Assembly (NCBI RefSeq): GCF_037860755.1
Contig: NZ_JBBEOI010000007.1
Location: 1 to 48,530 of the forward strand
From: Aquipuribacter hungaricus
GTDB taxonomy: Bacteria; Actinomycetota; Actinomycetes; Actinomycetales; JBBAYJ01
Length of the DNA: 48,530 bases
Direction of reading: 5' to 3'
The position numbers and the translations under genes were made by a program. Below, piece by piece: positions 47,355-48,530 of this stretch (its first letter is position 1; every line of letters begins with the position of its first letter). Below the pieces are notes generated by a model, which had not been told where the DNA came from, ran no database searches, and saw only the letters and a list, made by a program, of their open reading frames with translations.

Positions 47355-47518
47355 GCCTGTCCCACGGAGCCGTTCAGTCCCGGTCGCGGGCCGTCTCCCC
47401 ACCCGGTGCCAGGCGCGGCGGGCGTCCGGCTCGGCTGGCATCCGGCTCGGCGGGCTCCCGGCTCGGCGGGTGTCAGGCCCGGCTCGCCGCCGGTGCTGCC
47501 GGGACACGTTGCAGGTCG

Positions 47519-47551
47519 CTGAACACCTGTTCAGGCTGCACACCTGTTCAG
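47519..47551. promoter_or_regulatory. Paired ACACCTGTTCAG sites
   Basis: CTGAACA-CC-TGTTCAG (47519-47534) is a 7-bp-arm palindrome, and its right half ACACCTGTTCAG repeats at 47540-47551, 17 bp on. This looks like a regulator-binding pair; the regulator and target are unknown. Confidence 0.45.
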
Positions 47552-47621
47552 CATCAGTAGTTCGTCCCCGTGAGGGTCTGACGGGGCGCGGTGGGCGCCC
47601 GCGCGACCGCCGCCCCCGGGG

Positions 47622-48530
47622 TCAGAGGCCGGAGGTCACCACGAGCACCGCCGCGACGACGACGAGGCCCGTGAGACCCGCGAGCACGAGGCGGCCGTCG
47701 CGGTGGCGGGCGACGGGCTCGCTGAGCGCGCGGGAGCCGTGCCGGACGGCCCTCCCACCCGGACCCACCCGGGCCAGCACGGCCGCGAGCACGACGAGGG
47801 CGCTCTGCACGGGCGGCTGCCAGACCGCGGCCCGCGCCACCTCCCACGAGCCGGGGACCTGCAGGTCGAGCAGCACCCACGCGCCGGCCAGCAGCACGGG
47901 TGACACGAGGACCGCCGACACGAGCAGGTAGCCAAGGCTGGCCAGCAGCGCGCCGACCGCCCGGAAGGGGTAGGCGAGCGCGAGCCCCGTACGCGCCCCC
48001 GCGCCGAGCCGGCCCCCCGAGCGGGCGCGGCCCATGGCGGCGGCGACACGGGTCCACTGCACCGACCGGGCGAGCGTCACCCAGGCGAGCAGGAGGACGG
48101 CGCCCCCGAGAGGCGTGACCGCGGCCACCGAGGCGGCGACCAGCAGGCCGAGGACGGCGGTCCACGCCCGTCGGGGCAGGGAGCGGACCGGCGCGTCGCC
48201 CGGGCGACCGCCCTGGTCCGGCCGCCCGCCCTGGTCCGGTCGTCCGCCGTGGAACGGTCGCCCGCCCTGGTCCGGCCGCCCGCCCTGGTCCGTGCGGCCG
48301 CCCTGGTCCGTGCGGCCGACGACCGGGGTGGACCCGGCGCCGGCGCAGCCGCCCCGGTACGGCTCCGGGGTGCGGTGGCCTTGGGGGGCGATGGGCGCGT
48401 ACGAGGCGGGCGCGAGGGGCGGTCGGGTGTCCCAGCCGCCGTAGGGCTGCTGCACCGTCGGGACGACGGCCGTCGGCGCCTCGGCCCGGGCGGCCGGGGG
48501 ACGAGCCGGCGCAGCGGCCGCGCGCGCCTG
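47622..48530 (-). CDS. Membrane protein C-terminal part (possible Ser/Thr kinase tail; 5' end outside window)
   Basis: The frame is open through the right edge of the window, so only the last ~302 residues are seen. The fragment begins in an Ala/Pro-rich linker (EAPTAVVPTVQQPYGGWDTRPPLAP), continues with a hexapeptide repeat GGRPDQ, and ends in about four hydrophobic helices (AWTAVLGLLVAASVAAVTPLGGAVLLLAWVTLA, ALLASLGYLLVSAVLVSPVLLAGAWVLL, SALVVLAAVLA, LVLAGLTGLVVVAAVLVVTSGL). Linkers with PTAVVP and PYGGWDTRP are typical behind actinomycete Ser/Thr kinase domains, but no kinase motif lies in the window. A GTG at 48455 would give a 277-residue protein if the frame did not extend further. Confidence 0.55.
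   Translation of the reverse strand, partial: QARAAAAPARPPAARAEAPTAVVPTVQQPYGGWDTRPPLAPASYAPIAPQGHRTPEPYRGGCAGAGSTPVVGRTDQGGRTDQGGRPDQGGRPFHGGRPDQGGRPDQGGRPGDAPVRSLPRRAWTAVLGLLVAASVAAVTPLGGAVLLLAWVTLARSVQWTRVAAAMGRARSGGRLGAGARTGLALAYPFRAVGALLASLGYLLVSAVLVSPVLLAGAWVLLDLQVPGSWEVARAAVWQPPVQSALVVLAAVLARVGPGGRAVRHGSRALSEPVARHRDGRLVLAGLTGLVVVAAVLVVTSGL
48205..48320. repeat. 18-bp coding tandem repeat (GGRPDQ hexapeptide)
   Basis: Seven imperfect copies of an 18-bp unit (core CGCCCGCCCTGGTCCGGC) encode a DQGGR(P/T)-type hexapeptide linker in the membrane protein. One copy reads FHGGRP. Likely length-variable through slippage. Confidence 0.75.

Larger units (their letters stand above)
46808..47621. 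other. Long non-coding region with imperfect repeats
   Basis: About 810 bp between the operator and the next gene with no credible coding frame. It holds an imperfect ~175-bp tandem duplication (47057-47354), short GGCTCGGCGGG-type repeats near 47425-47475, and paired palindromes at 47519-47551. Confidence 0.5.

Noticed and set aside
48205-48320. Regular short repeats that could suggest a CRISPR array
   Set aside because: 18-bp units are directly adjacent with no spacers and are in frame as a hexapeptide repeat.

Overview
The window is very GC-rich chromosomal DNA from an actinomycete. Supporting signs are F420-type oxidoreductases (an LLM-type and a Ddn-type protein), a LAxTG (class E sortase) surface protein, many GTG starts and ATGA/GTGA gene overlaps. 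I cannot name the genus.

Layout. (1) 1-7981, chromosome: the 3' end of a GH3 enzyme, a ChaB/Rho-N protein, a coupled GH13 alpha-amylase/trehalose-synthase-like enzyme and LLM oxidoreductase, a methyltransferase, a CBS-like/GGDEF/EAL/PAS/PAS cyclic-di-GMP protein and a DinB-type protein. (2) 7995-38082, an integrative and conjugative element of about 30.1 kb in the 3' half of a tRNA-Thr(UGU) gene. It is bounded by a 42-bp direct repeat, and its tyrosine integrase lies next to the restored tRNA. (3) 38113-48530, chromosome: a fibronectin-III LAxTG surface protein, a Ddn-like protein, a P-loop sugar/nucleoside kinase, a ytfQ-ytfR-ytfT-yjfF-type furanose ABC importer, a repeat-rich non-coding stretch, and the C-terminal end of a membrane protein.

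Inside the element, from left: an accessory nuclease-fold gene; a fossil attachment site made of the 3' half of a different tRNA-Thr (CGU) flanked by its own arm-type repeats; a HEPN/coiled-coil gene; a type IV secretion operon (pilin-like, VirB3-like, frameshifted VirB4, VirB6-like, VirB8-like, lysozyme-NlpC/P60, orf); and a lower-GC cargo block. The cargo holds an unknown protein, an ApeA-type HEPN protein, and a coupled two-gene DNA methyltransferase plus PLD-nuclease/helicase pair. Then comes a pSAM2-like core: Nudix (Pif-like), GntR (KorSA-like), Pra, small orfs, FtsK/TraB-type translocase, RepSA-like HUH initiator, two Xis-like HTH proteins and integrase. The GntR protein probably controls itself and pra through TCTAGACAAGT-type sites found in both promoter regions.

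The most notable features are the mixed transfer machinery (VirB4/VirB6 genes with a pSAM2-type FtsK/Rep core and no recognisable relaxase), the second attP-like site, the split ISP-like restriction system with a PLD nuclease and a HEPN neighbour, and the VirB4 frameshift, which may leave conjugation broken or may be read through.
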